DNA from: Candidatus Parvarchaeota archaeon
GTDB lineage: Archaea > Nanobdellota > Nanobdellia > Parvarchaeales > Parvarchaeaceae
Length of the DNA stretch: 22,032 nt
NCBI GenBank assembly: GCA_023378805.1
Contig: JAMCSQ010000029.1
Span: 1 to 22,032, forward strand
Direction: 5' to 3'
Shown: positions 6,962-13,144 of the stretch, piece by piece
Layout: each line of letters begins with the position of its first letter
Numbering within the stretch: position 1 is the stretch's first letter
Notes under the pieces: generated by a model
Databases searched by the model: none
Seen by the model: only the letters and a program-made list of their open reading frames with translations
What the model was told of the DNA's origin: nothing
Program-made: the position numbers and the translations under genes

Positions 6962-9382
6962 TTATTTATGTTTTTTACCGGATTTTCTGTGTCTTATATG
7001 CTCCGCTAAAAGTAAAATTACTAAAATGATCACTATGGCGCCGATTATTAGGTATAATTCATATAACCCTGCTGTAATCGATAAAGTACTAGAAAGCGTA
7101 TTCAAGTTATTAAAAAAGAATTTTGAATTATAAGCAGTTATGGTTGCATTATAAGTTTTCTGCGGTAGATTTGCAAATGTAACTCCTCCTAATACATTTG
7201 TATAGTTTTTGAAGGATGCATTATCGATTTTTATGGTTACACTTGCCCCTACGACTGGTATCCCTAGTATCGTTACCACCTTTATGTTTATGTTTGATAC
7301 AGGTACAGAAACATTTAAATCGTTTTTCGAGTTTGTTTGCACTGTTTGGTTTATGTTTAAGGTTACCCCATCATAACTCATATTTCTGATTGTAATCTCA
7401 TTGTTTCTAGGTGCCCAAATGTAATAATTTTGGTATATTTCGGTTATATTCTCGAAGGACAGATAAAAGTAAGAGGGCTTAATTAACGCTCCTTGTTCTG
7501 ATAAAAATTTTATAGTATAATTATATTCTTTTATGAAATTTACTGGTATAGTACTTTGGAATTTACTTGTTAAATTTAGCGTAATATACCTGTTTTTGGC
7601 TATTATCTGCGGCCTGGCATAAACATAAAAATTAGAATTATTACTCGAGTAGATGTAACTCTCGTTACCTACTAAAGAATAAACTTTTTGAATGTTTTTT
7701 GATAGGGGAACAGCTCTGTAATAGGAAACGTTTGCATATAATCCATCTGTTCCATTCAAAAATTTAAAAGTCACCTTTGGGTCTTCACTCCATGAAAAGC
7801 TTACATTGAAAGGAGACAGTACATTTATTTTATAATTGGAGGTTTGCAATAACGTTCCGTTATCTATACTGAATCCAAGCAATACTTCCTGATACTGTGA
7901 ATAATTCTCCAGTTTTTGTGTAGAGATAGTTAAAAGACTCCCGTTCTTTATGTATTCATTTCTACTGTTTATTCCGTTATAATCATACTCATTTACAAGG
8001 AAATAAACCGAAAAATCTATGTTTACTGTGCCAGACTGGTTTATGAAAAAAGATGCCGTATTGTTAGAAGTGTCTACAATCCCAGATATAGAATCAAACA
8101 GGATCCTTTTATTTGAACTGATGTTCTGCGAATATGCAGCGATATTTACTTTTTCACCGAATGCGAATTTTAGGGCGGTTGATTTAGTATAATTTTTGCC
8201 GTTTACGCTGAAAACACCGCTTGTAGAATCATTAAAATATATTTCGTAAGTGGTATTGGAAAGCGCTTCTACAAGAGAATATACTTTTGGAGAACCTAAC
8301 CCGGTTACTTCATTGTATTTTCCGTCTGCGCAGTATAAATTATTACAGCCGCTTGTTATATTGTTAAAGACAATACTACCAACATTGTCAAATAGTCTGT
8401 AAAGATGACTGTCTAAGTATCCTTCGTCACCATTAATATTTTGGTTTATTAATGAATCAATTGCAGCCCAAGACGGGGCTGCCAAGCTTGTTCCATAAAG
8501 AGCAGTCCAGCCAGAATTAGCATATACACAAACGGGCGTTCCAGCGTCAAATGCAACATCGGGTACCATCCGGTAAGAGCTTATATCTGGTTGGAATATT
8601 GGTCTTCCAAAAAACTGGCTTTGTCCGCCTCCGCTTCCGTTCCAGCCTACTTCTGATTTATAATCTCCATTAGAGTATACAGATAGAGTAGTGCCGCCAA
8701 CCGCTATAACGTTCGGGCTAGAAGCCGGAAAGTTAACGTTTGGCGTACTATAAGAATTATAAGCCCCGGTATCACCGCTAGCTACGAATATATTTATGCC
8801 TTTAGATTGCGCAGATTTGAATATTGAATTTAAATAGTTTATAGATTGTTGGGAGTAATCAAGTTCTGAAGATCCCCAACTAAGCGAGATAGTATTTGTA
8901 GGTATATTATTTACTGTGTAGTTCACAGTCTGAAAAAGCCAAGAGTCATTTGGAGCTATAATTAGGTATATCTTCGCATCCGGCGCCAATGAATGCGACA
9001 TTTCAACATCTAAAGCGGTTTCATAGGTCCAGTTAATTGGATAATAGCTAGCGTTTCCAAATGGTTCTTCTATTATAAGGTTAGTACCATTTGTAAGAGC
9101 GTTTAAACCGTAATATGAATCAAAGGCATTTACATCCTGCTGTAAATTCGGATCACCATGTGCCACTACAATTGCTATTGACTGCCCGTTTCCGTCTATA
9201 TTTAAATTATACAACGATAAAAAATTATAAGCAGTTTTTAGGTTTTGGGGCGTTAAATAATTACAAACCTGGTTTTGCAGAGGCATTTCCTGGAAATTCA
9301 AATTTATTCCTTTAGATGCATGGGTTATTGATACCGACAATAATAGTATTATTAAAATAAATAGGGGTATTATCTTTTGCAT
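6962..9382 (-). CDS. secreted, membrane-anchored sedolisin (peptidase family S53)
   Basis: Predicted extracellular serine-carboxyl endopeptidase, a class that works at acid pH with a Ser-Glu-Asp triad. A signal peptide covers residues 1 to about 22. The catalytic domain runs about 40-370 with every key residue: E121 and D125 in ETALDVE (the i, i+4 spacing of sedolisins), the oxyanion-hole Asp D204 in ASGDTGA, and the nucleophile S299 in GTSLAAP. The closing VTGLGSP (about 359-365) matches the family's calcium-site region. Residues 375-770 are beta-rich, full of Asn-X-Ser/Thr sites and not assigned to a family; a hydrophobic helix (about 773-792) and a basic tail anchor the C-terminus. The large N-terminal activation propeptide of classical sedolisins is missing: the mature-domain start lies about 20 residues after the signal peptide. 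First gene of the unit with the pilus ATPase and platform, with a TATA-like element about 25 nt upstream of the ATG. Confidence 0.9.
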   Translation of the reverse strand: MQKIIPLFILIILLLSVSITHASKGINLNFQEMPLQNQVCNYLTPQNLKTAYNFLSLYNLNIDGNGQSIAIVVAHGDPNLQQDVNAFDSYYGLNALTNGTNLIIEEPFGNASYYPINWTYETALDVEMSHSLAPDAKIYLIIAPNDSWLFQTVNYTVNNIPTNTISLSWGSSELDYSQQSINYLNSIFKSAQSKGINIFVASGDTGAYNSYSTPNVNFPASSPNVIAVGGTTLSVYSNGDYKSEVGWNGSGGGQSQFFGRPIFQPDISSYRMVPDVAFDAGTPVCVYANSGWTALYGTSLAAPSWAAIDSLINQNINGDEGYLDSHLYRLFDNVGSIVFNNITSGCNNLYCADGKYNEVTGLGSPKVYSLVEALSNTTYEIYFNDSTSGVFSVNGKNYTKSTALKFAFGEKVNIAAYSQNISSNKRILFDSISGIVDTSNNTASFFINQSGTVNIDFSVYFLVNEYDYNGINSRNEYIKNGSLLTISTQKLENYSQYQEVLLGFSIDNGTLLQTSNYKINVLSPFNVSFSWSEDPKVTFKFLNGTDGLYANVSYYRAVPLSKNIQKVYSLVGNESYIYSSNNSNFYVYARPQIIAKNRYITLNLTSKFQSTIPVNFIKEYNYTIKFLSEQGALIKPSYFYLSFENITEIYQNYYIWAPRNNEITIRNMSYDGVTLNINQTVQTNSKNDLNVSVPVSNINIKVVTILGIPVVGASVTIKIDNASFKNYTNVLGGVTFANLPQKTYNATITAYNSKFFFNNLNTLSSTLSITAGLYELYLIIGAIVIILVILLLAEHIRHRKSGKKHK

Positions 9383-9401
9383 AGGCTAGTAAAACAGCCA
9401 C

Positions 9402-9411
9402 TAAATTTAAA
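9402..9411 (-). promoter_or_regulatory. TATA-like promoter of the S53 protease-pilus unit
   Basis: On the minus strand this reads TTTAAATTTA, centred about 25 nt upstream of the protease ATG (9382). That spacing would give a nearly leaderless transcript. It lies in the 86-nt divergent gap shared with the eL42 promoter. Confidence 0.5.
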
Positions 9412-9432
9412 ATTATTGCAATTTCAAATATA

Positions 9433-9447
9433 GAAAAAGTTAAATAC
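9433..9447 (+). promoter_or_regulatory. BRE/TATA promoter of eL42-eS27
   Basis: Purine-rich GAAAAAG (BRE-like) followed by TTAAATAC, centred about 25 nt upstream of the eL42 ATG at 9469. The spacing fits a leaderless archaeal transcript. Confidence 0.55.
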
Positions 9448-9468
9448 TAAGTTATTTATTGAAACTAA

Positions 9469-9762
9469 ATGAAATTACCCAGTCAGGTTAGAAGATATTG
9501 TAGATTTTGCAAAGAACATACACTACAAAAGGTAGTACAGGTAAAGGGCGGTCAGCGAGGAACATTGACTGCAGGCAGCCGTAGAAAAGGCTGGAATCTT
9601 GAGCACGGTTATGGTTCCACACCTTATCCAATGTTTGAGCATGCAAAGAGGCTTGGTATAAAGCAGTCAAAGAGAATAGACTTAAGGTATAAATGTACAA
9701 AATGCGGTAAAATGACTACCCAGAAAAGAGGTAAAAAAGCTAAAAAACTGGAGATAAAGTAA
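9469..9762 (+). CDS. rpl44e: large-subunit ribosomal protein eL42 (L44e)
   Basis: Zinc-ribbon protein of the archaeal/eukaryotic large ribosomal subunit, located near the E site. Family features are the start MKLPSQVRRYCRFC, zinc cysteines C11/C14 and C76/C79 (KCTKCGK), the HGYGSTPYP stretch and a lysine-rich tail. Length (97 aa) is normal. It is the first gene of a two-gene unit with eS27, which starts 1 nt after its stop; this eL42-eS27 pair is a well-known archaeal arrangement. The TATA-like element 25 nt upstream supports the chosen ATG. Confidence 0.96.
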   Translation: MKLPSQVRRYCRFCKEHTLQKVVQVKGGQRGTLTAGSRRKGWNLEHGYGSTPYPMFEHAKRLGIKQSKRIDLRYKCTKCGKMTTQKRGKKAKKLEIK

Positions 9763-9763
9763 A

Positions 9764-9955
9764 ATGGAAGAAATAATATTTAGACCATCAGAAGGTAAAT
9801 TTTCAAAAGTAAGATGCAATAAATGCAAAAATGAGCAGGTAATATTTACAAAGGCTTCTACAGAAGTAAGATGTTTGGTATGCAATGAGGTGCTTGCAAC
9901 TCCTACTGGTGGAAAAGCCAAGATACTAGCAGAAGTGATAGAGAATTATTCCTAA
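9764..9955 (+). CDS. rps27e: small-subunit ribosomal protein eS27 (S27e)
   Basis: Zinc-finger protein of the archaeal/eukaryotic small ribosomal subunit. The cysteines are C18/C21 (RCNKC) and C37/C40 (RCLVC), followed by the family signature ATPTGGKA before the C-terminal helix. Length (63 aa) is normal. It starts 1 nt after the eL42 stop, and a Shine-Dalgarno-like GGAGAT (9750-9755) lies inside the end of eL42, so translation depends on the shared message. A T-tract (9956-9960) follows the stop and could end the transcript. Confidence 0.96.
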   Translation: MEEIIFRPSEGKFSKVRCNKCKNEQVIFTKASTEVRCLVCNEVLATPTGGKAKILAEVIENYS

Positions 9956-9983
9956 TTTTTAATGTTTCAAATTTTCGATTTGA
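9956..9983 (+). terminator. T-tract and small inverted repeat after eS27
   Basis: TTTTT directly follows the eS27 stop. TCAAAT-TTTCG-ATTTGA (9967-9983) then forms a 6-bp stem with a 5-nt loop. The T-tract alone could stop archaeal RNA polymerase; the AT-rich stem is weak and may be chance. Confidence 0.35.
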
Positions 9984-10001
9984 TAACTACTTACCTTTTG
10001 T

Positions 10002-10014
10002 AATATTTATATAT
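10002..10014 (+). promoter_or_regulatory. TATA box of the nitroreductase-Sec61 beta unit
   Basis: AATATTTATATAT is centred about 28 nt upstream of the nitroreductase ATG (10036), a spacing typical of leaderless archaeal transcripts. Confidence 0.6.
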
Positions 10015-10035
10015 CAACGGCTAATTTAAAATCTT

Positions 10036-10578
10036 ATGGATGTATACGATGCTATAAATAAGAGAAGAACTGTTTATTCCTTTTTAGATAAAGAAGTAAG
10101 CGAGGATATAATACTTAGATTAATAGACTCAGCAGTTAGATCTCCGACTGCGGGCGGGATTAGAGAGTATGAGTTCATTATAGTGACAAATCCAGACCAA
10201 AAACTTAAAATAAGCAAAATTTCTCTTACACCTCACATAGACTCTGCACCGCTGATGATAATAGTTATATGCGATAAATCAAAGATGGATGCGATATTCG
10301 ATAAAGATGACAGCGAAACATTCTGCGTTGAAAATGCAGCACTTGCAATAGAAAATCTGCTTCTTGTAGCAAGCAGCTACGGTTTAGGAAGCGCATGGAT
10401 AGCAACTCTGCAGCAAGATGAAGTCAAAAAACTTTTAGCCATACCACAAAAATATAAAGTGAGGGGAATTATCCCGATAGGCTACATAAAAGAAGAAGGA
10501 GAAGCGAAACACATCGGGCCCAAAGCAGATTTAAGCAAAATAGTACATATAGAAAAGTTTAATAGCAATGCAGATTAA
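10036..10578 (+). CDS. nitroreductase-family flavoprotein
   Basis: Predicted FMN-dependent NAD(P)H oxidoreductase of the small nitroreductase fold; the physiological substrate is unknown. The 180 residues show the usual landmarks. An N-terminal INKRRTVYSF (about 8-17) and SAVRSPTAGG (about 32-41) supply FMN phosphate and ring contacts. The core strand APLMIIVICD precedes a hydrophobic dimer helix around ENAALAIENLLLVASSYGLG. RGIIPIGY lies near the C-terminus. Length and motif order are ordinary for the family, and the strong TATA box 28 nt upstream supports the start. Sec61 beta begins 11 nt after the stop, so they likely share a transcript, without an obvious functional tie. It could equally be a quinone, disulfide or flavin reductase. 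Confidence 0.88.
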   Translation: MDVYDAINKRRTVYSFLDKEVSEDIILRLIDSAVRSPTAGGIREYEFIIVTNPDQKLKISKISLTPHIDSAPLMIIVICDKSKMDAIFDKDDSETFCVENAALAIENLLLVASSYGLGSAWIATLQQDEVKKLLAIPQKYKVRGIIPIGYIKEEGEAKHIGPKADLSKIVHIEKFNSNAD

Positions 10579-10589
10579 AATATAAAAAT

Positions 10590-10757
10590 ATGTTAAACAA
10601 AAAAGCACAGACGAGGATGCCTTCCTCATTTGGAGGGTTAGTTCAGTACTATTCGGATTATAAGAGCAAGATAACAATCAAGCCAAGAACAGTAATAATT
10701 TTTGGCATTATTTTAGTTATAGTAGTTGTCGGAATAAAATTAGTATTTGGTAATTAA
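10590..10757 (+). CDS. preprotein translocase subunit Sec61 beta (archaeal SecG)
   Basis: A 55-residue single-pass tail-anchored subunit of the SecYE-beta channel. The frame starts MLNKKAQTRMPSSFGGLVQY. The family signature is a short basic, glycine/serine-containing head, the aromatic segment LVQYYSDYKSKITIKPRTV with the conserved proline just before the membrane, then one hydrophobic helix (about residues 34-53) and a short tail GN. Size and topology match archaeal Sec61 beta exactly. It follows the nitroreductase by 11 nt and is followed by an A-rich stretch and a strong hairpin. A second ATG at codon 10 (10617) is an alternative start, but the longer form keeps the basic head. Confidence 0.88.
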   Translation: MLNKKAQTRMPSSFGGLVQYYSDYKSKITIKPRTVIIFGIILVIVVVGIKLVFGN

Positions 10758-10800
10758 AAAATAAAAAAGCAGTTTTTGAGTCCGAGTATGCAAAAACTGC
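10756..10800 (-). terminator. perfect 10-bp hairpin plus U-tract, likely terminator between convergent genes
   Basis: GCAGTTTTTG (10769-10778) and CAAAAACTGC (10791-10800) are perfect inverted repeats with a 12-nt loop. Read on the minus strand, the stem is followed immediately by TTTTTTATTTTTT (10768-10756), the layout of an intrinsic terminator for the Hjc-like gene that ends at 10876. For plus-strand transcripts from Sec61 beta, the stem is followed about 25 nt later by CCCTTTTTAATTTTG. The gap 10758-10875 holds no other gene. Confidence 0.55.
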
Positions 10801-10875
10801 CTTTCAATAAAAAAACTCATATCCCTTTTTAATTTTGTTTATATTAAAGTATTTGCTTGAAACTATTGGAAACTA

Positions 10876-11208
10876 TTAAATTTCTATTTTTTCTATAAAA
10901 GTATCTATATCTTCTCCTTCATTCTCGGATATTATCTTCTTGGGAGGCAGTACTACTGTTCTTCCTCTACTGAAATGTACAACAAGTCTGAAAGGAAAAC
11001 CTGCGTATTTATCTTCCATGTAGCCGTAATAGTAAAATTTATGCTTGTTTGTTGATTTAATCTGCAAAAAAACGCAGATCCCATTTTTAAATGCTATTAT
11101 GTCGTATTCACCAAGGCTTCCGCCGGCTCTTACTACTTTCCAGCCTCTTTTTATGAAATTTAATTTCACGTTCCTTTCAGCACGGTAACCTTTCATTTTG
11201 TTGAACAT
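10876..11208 (-). CDS. hjc: Hjc-like Holliday junction resolvase / PD-(D/E)xK nuclease
   Basis: Predicted structure-specific nuclease cutting four-way DNA junctions during recombination. The 110-residue protein follows the Hjc plan. RAERN supplies the N-terminal glutamate (E11) and arginine; VVRAGGS (25-31) is the basic/glycine loop; EYDIIAF gives the metal-binding D36; LQIKSTNK gives Q49 and K51 at the catalytic strand; AGFPFRLVVHF matches the later core strand. Textbook Hjc has Glu where this protein has Q49 (ExK becomes QxK). QxK is known in other nucleases of the superfamily, so activity is plausible but not assured. It starts 2 nt after the stop of the membrane winged-helix gene and has GAGG about 11 nt before its ATG. 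A different PD-(D/E)xK nuclease, such as a repair or restriction-like enzyme, is the main alternative. Confidence 0.75.
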   Translation of the reverse strand: MFNKMKGYRAERNVKLNFIKRGWKVVRAGGSLGEYDIIAFKNGICVFLQIKSTNKHKFYYYGYMEDKYAGFPFRLVVHFSRGRTVVLPPKKIISENEGEDIDTFIEKIEI

Positions 11209-11210
11209 AT

Positions 11211-12191
11211 TTACAGCCTCTTCATTTTATTTACTCTTCCTTCCTGCTTTATTTTTATAAGTTTGTAATTCGTTAATTTAGAAAGTATCTTACTAACTTT
11301 TATTTTTGAGAATCCAGTCTTTTTTATTATGTCTGCTTGATATGTAAAACCTCTTCTATCCACTGCAGAAAGAACTAGTTTCTCGTCATGGTTCAATAAA
11401 TTTATAGCAAATTTTTTATTTCCTCTTTTCTTTGGTTTTTTCAAAGAATTTTTTTTGGATTTTTTGTGGTAAATGTACCAGCCCATTATAACTGCGTAAA
11501 ATATTATTATAGGGATAATATAATCTAAATAATAATTTGTGTTTGAAGGTTTTTTATTTACTAATTTTAAGTTATATTCTATCTCAAAAGGCAGATCTAT
11601 ATAATATCCTGTAATGTTGGGGTAGCTTTGATTTATTAAATCCCAAGATACCTCAAAGCGGTTGCCGAAAGGCGTTATAGTTGAGCTTGGTATCTCATAC
11701 GCGCCACTTGGTATGTAAGCGCCGCTTGGCAAAAGCATTTTTATGTTTAATGAGCGGGTAAAACTGAAAGGAAGAAAAAATAGTGTTGAATTAAAGGAAC
11801 CGTTTGTATTGCTATAATCTTGGTAATATTCATATTGTAATTTTATCGGTACCCCTGCCGTTATATTATATAAACCTACCAATATGCAGCTGCTCGAGAC
11901 TGAAAATGTATGGCAATCAGTAGAATTATAAACTTTAAATTTCAATCCATCTAAAACTGTTAAATTAACTATGTTTGAGGGTAGGCTTATATTGAATTGA
12001 GAAGCAGCAATATTGTATACTTTTATAGAATATTGTACGGTTGAGTAGGAATAAAGATTGGATGTCTGTGTAACATTGTCGAATATGCTTACCTGCGAAT
12101 ACGATTGCGCATTAACCGTTCCCACTGTAATTAAAACTATAAATATCCCAAGTAACAAAATAACAGATAATTTGTCTCCTTTCATAGTCAT
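11211..12191 (-). CDS. membrane-anchored protein with ectodomain and cytosolic winged helix
   Basis: No named family is recognised with certainty. A signal peptide or N-terminal anchor (residues 8-28, ending VNAQS) is followed by an extracellular beta-rich domain (about 30-215) with many Asn-X-Ser/Thr sites and two close cysteines, C93 and C102. One membrane helix (about 222-241) leads to a very basic linker (KKSKKNSLKKPKKRGNKK). A C-terminal winged-helix domain (about 262-326) follows, with the recognition-helix region TGFSKIKVSKILSKL. The plan resembles archaeal one-component membrane regulators that carry a DNA-binding domain inside and a sensor outside. It would sense something at the surface and act on nearby DNA, possibly its own divergent promoter shared with eL43; this is inference. 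The Hjc-like gene follows 2 nt downstream. The start could be ATG 12191 or 12185; a TATA-like element is 26 nt upstream. Confidence 0.75.
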   Translation of the reverse strand: MTMKGDKLSVILLLGIFIVLITVGTVNAQSYSQVSIFDNVTQTSNLYSYSTVQYSIKVYNIAASQFNISLPSNIVNLTVLDGLKFKVYNSTDCHTFSVSSSCILVGLYNITAGVPIKLQYEYYQDYSNTNGSFNSTLFFLPFSFTRSLNIKMLLPSGAYIPSGAYEIPSSTITPFGNRFEVSWDLINQSYPNITGYYIDLPFEIEYNLKLVNKKPSNTNYYLDYIIPIIIFYAVIMGWYIYHKKSKKNSLKKPKKRGNKKFAINLLNHDEKLVLSAVDRRGFTYQADIIKKTGFSKIKVSKILSKLTNYKLIKIKQEGRVNKMKRL

Positions 12192-12210
12192 AATTTAATA
12201 CATTTTATAC

Positions 12211-12222
12211 TATAATATAATA
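12211..12222 (-). promoter_or_regulatory. TATA-like promoter of the winged-helix/Hjc unit
   Basis: An AT-only run reading TTATTATATTATA-like on the minus strand, centred about 26 nt upstream of ATG 12191. It is one half of a 71-nt divergent promoter region. Confidence 0.45.
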
Positions 12223-12230
12223 AACTAAGG

Positions 12231-12240
12231 TTTAAATATA
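12231..12240 (+). promoter_or_regulatory. TATA box of the eL43-Rpo12-Pcc1-prefoldin operon
   Basis: TTTAAATATA is centred about 27 nt upstream of the eL43 ATG (12263), as expected for a leaderless message. Confidence 0.55.
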
Positions 12241-12262
12241 AAAAAGTAATAGATGATGAGAT

Positions 12263-12457
12263 ATGAGAACTGCCAAATACGGTGTAGGCGTTAGGAAAAG
12301 AATCGATGCAATAAAACGGCAAAGATCTGAAAAATATCCCTGTCCAAGGTGTAAAAAGCTTTCGATAAGGCGTCAGTCCTCAGGCATATGGAAATGCAAA
12401 CATTGCGGATTGATAATTGCAGACAATGCCTACAACTTAAGTTCGAAGGTGATATAA
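12263..12457 (+). CDS. rpl37ae: large-subunit ribosomal protein eL43 (L37Ae)
   Basis: Zinc-ribbon protein of the archaeal/eukaryotic large ribosomal subunit. The cysteines are C27/C30 (PCPRCKK) and C45/C48 (WKCKHCG), with the family signature SGIWKCKHCG and the terminal LIIADNAY. At 64 residues it is shorter than typical homologues (about 70-90), which carry a longer basic GRFGxRYG-like head; here only KYGVGVRKR remains. An in-frame TGA at 12257 and the TATA box at 12231 rule out a longer start. First gene of a conserved archaeal cluster; Rpo12 follows by 1 nt. Confidence 0.95.
   Translation: MRTAKYGVGVRKRIDAIKRQRSEKYPCPRCKKLSIRRQSSGIWKCKHCGLIIADNAYNLSSKVI
12448..12453 (+). promoter_or_regulatory. 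Shine-Dalgarno motif for Rpo12
   Basis: GGTGAT, complementary to the archaeal 16S 3' end, lies inside the last codons of eL43 and 5 nt before the Rpo12 ATG at 12459. It supports that start for a gene of only 46 codons. Confidence 0.6.
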
Positions 12458-12458
12458 T

Positions 12459-12599
12459 ATGTCAAAATACAAGTGTTTTAATTGTGGAGCTACTGTAGAT
12501 TCATCCGAGGTAGGAGATATTGTTAGATGCCCTTATTGTGGAGGCAGAGTTTTAATAAAGAAAAAGCCTGAAGGGGGGCACCATGTCAAAGCAAGATAA
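12459..12599 (+). CDS. rpoP: DNA-directed RNA polymerase subunit Rpo12 (RpoP)
   Basis: A 46-residue zinc-binding subunit of archaeal RNA polymerase, homologous to eukaryotic Rpb12. The frame reads MSKYKCFNCG, with zinc cysteines C6/C9 and C24/C27 (VRCPYCGGR). It ends in the family's basic hook VKAR, which contacts the large subunits. A clear Shine-Dalgarno (GGTGAT) precedes the ATG. The last 17 nt overlap the start of Pcc1 in another frame, and a run of six Gs (12573-12578) inside this gene is placed to serve as the Pcc1 ribosome site. Length and cysteine spacing are normal. Confidence 0.95.
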   Translation: MSKYKCFNCGATVDSSEVGDIVRCPYCGGRVLIKKKPEGGHHVKAR

Positions 12600-12831
12600 T
12601 CATTTCAATGCTAGTATAAGATTGAAGCTTGACAGAAAATTTCTACGTAGTATTTTTCATGCATTGTCATATAATGTTACAAATGATCAAAGAGTAAAGA
12701 CACAAATTAAATTAAAATTAGATGAACTATCTATAAAAATAAATGCAAATGACTTTAATATACTTCTTGCAGTAAACAATAGTATAATGCAATCAATAAA
12801 AATGCTGGAGACTATAAATGGATATGAATGA
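12583..12831 (+). CDS. pcc1: KEOPS complex subunit Pcc1
   Basis: Small dimerising subunit of the KEOPS complex, which makes threonylcarbamoyl-adenosine (t6A) in tRNAs; Pcc1 bridges Kae1 subunits. The 82 residues show the alpha/beta pattern of the family: a first strand (FNASIRLKL), a helix, then paired strands TQIKLKLDEL and LSIKINAND, and a final helix beginning ILLAVNNSIMQSIKML, equivalent to the conserved 'alRa.lNS..R' helix. Sequence identity alone is weak, but the position after Rpo12 and before prefoldin beta is a recognised archaeal gene order and raises confidence. The start is backed by GGGGGG about 5-10 nt upstream. It overlaps Rpo12 by 17 nt and prefoldin beta by 14 nt. Confidence 0.78.
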   Translation: MSKQDNHFNASIRLKLDRKFLRSIFHALSYNVTNDQRVKTQIKLKLDELSIKINANDFNILLAVNNSIMQSIKMLETINGYE

Positions 12832-13129
12832 AGAGGAATTTGAAGAGCTCAGGCAACGTTTGCAGGTCGAAACGACACAGAAGCAGACACTGCAACTGCA
12901 ATACAACGAATTGAAGCGTACAATAGAAGAGGTTGAAAAAACACAAGAGAACTCCGATCTATTTCAATTGTCTGGCCAGATATTGATTAAGAAGAATAAA
13001 AACGAAATATTAAAAGACCTTAAAGATAAATCGGAAATAATAGATTTTAGGTTAAAAGCTTCTTCTAAGTCAATAGATGAATTAACCAATAAACTGCAAA
13101 GCATCCAGGAAAATAACAAAAAATCATAG
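12818..13129 (+). CDS. pfdB: prefoldin subunit beta
   Basis: Subunit of the hexameric prefoldin (GimC) chaperone, which holds unfolded proteins in coiled-coil tentacles and passes them to the thermosome. The protein is two long coiled coils. The first (about 5-50) is rich in Gln/Glu heptads (LQVETTQKQTLQLQYNEL); the second is about 65-100. The linking beta hairpin contains the signature DLFQLSGQILIKKNKNEI, matching the 'vYk.vG.iLvk....' region of beta subunits. Length (103 aa) is slightly short but normal. It overlaps Pcc1 by 14 nt and has GGAG (12805-12808) upstream of its ATG. The alpha subunit is not in this window. Confidence 0.92.
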   Translation: MDMNEEEFEELRQRLQVETTQKQTLQLQYNELKRTIEEVEKTQENSDLFQLSGQILIKKNKNEILKDLKDKSEIIDFRLKASSKSIDELTNKLQSIQENNKKS

Positions 13130-13144
13130 TAAAAGTGCTACGGC

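Noticed and set aside
10859..10878. Tandem GAAACTATT repeat at the end of the Hjc-like gene
   Set aside because: Only two 9-base copies in AT-rich sequence, one of them overlapping the stop codon; not enough for an attachment site or array.
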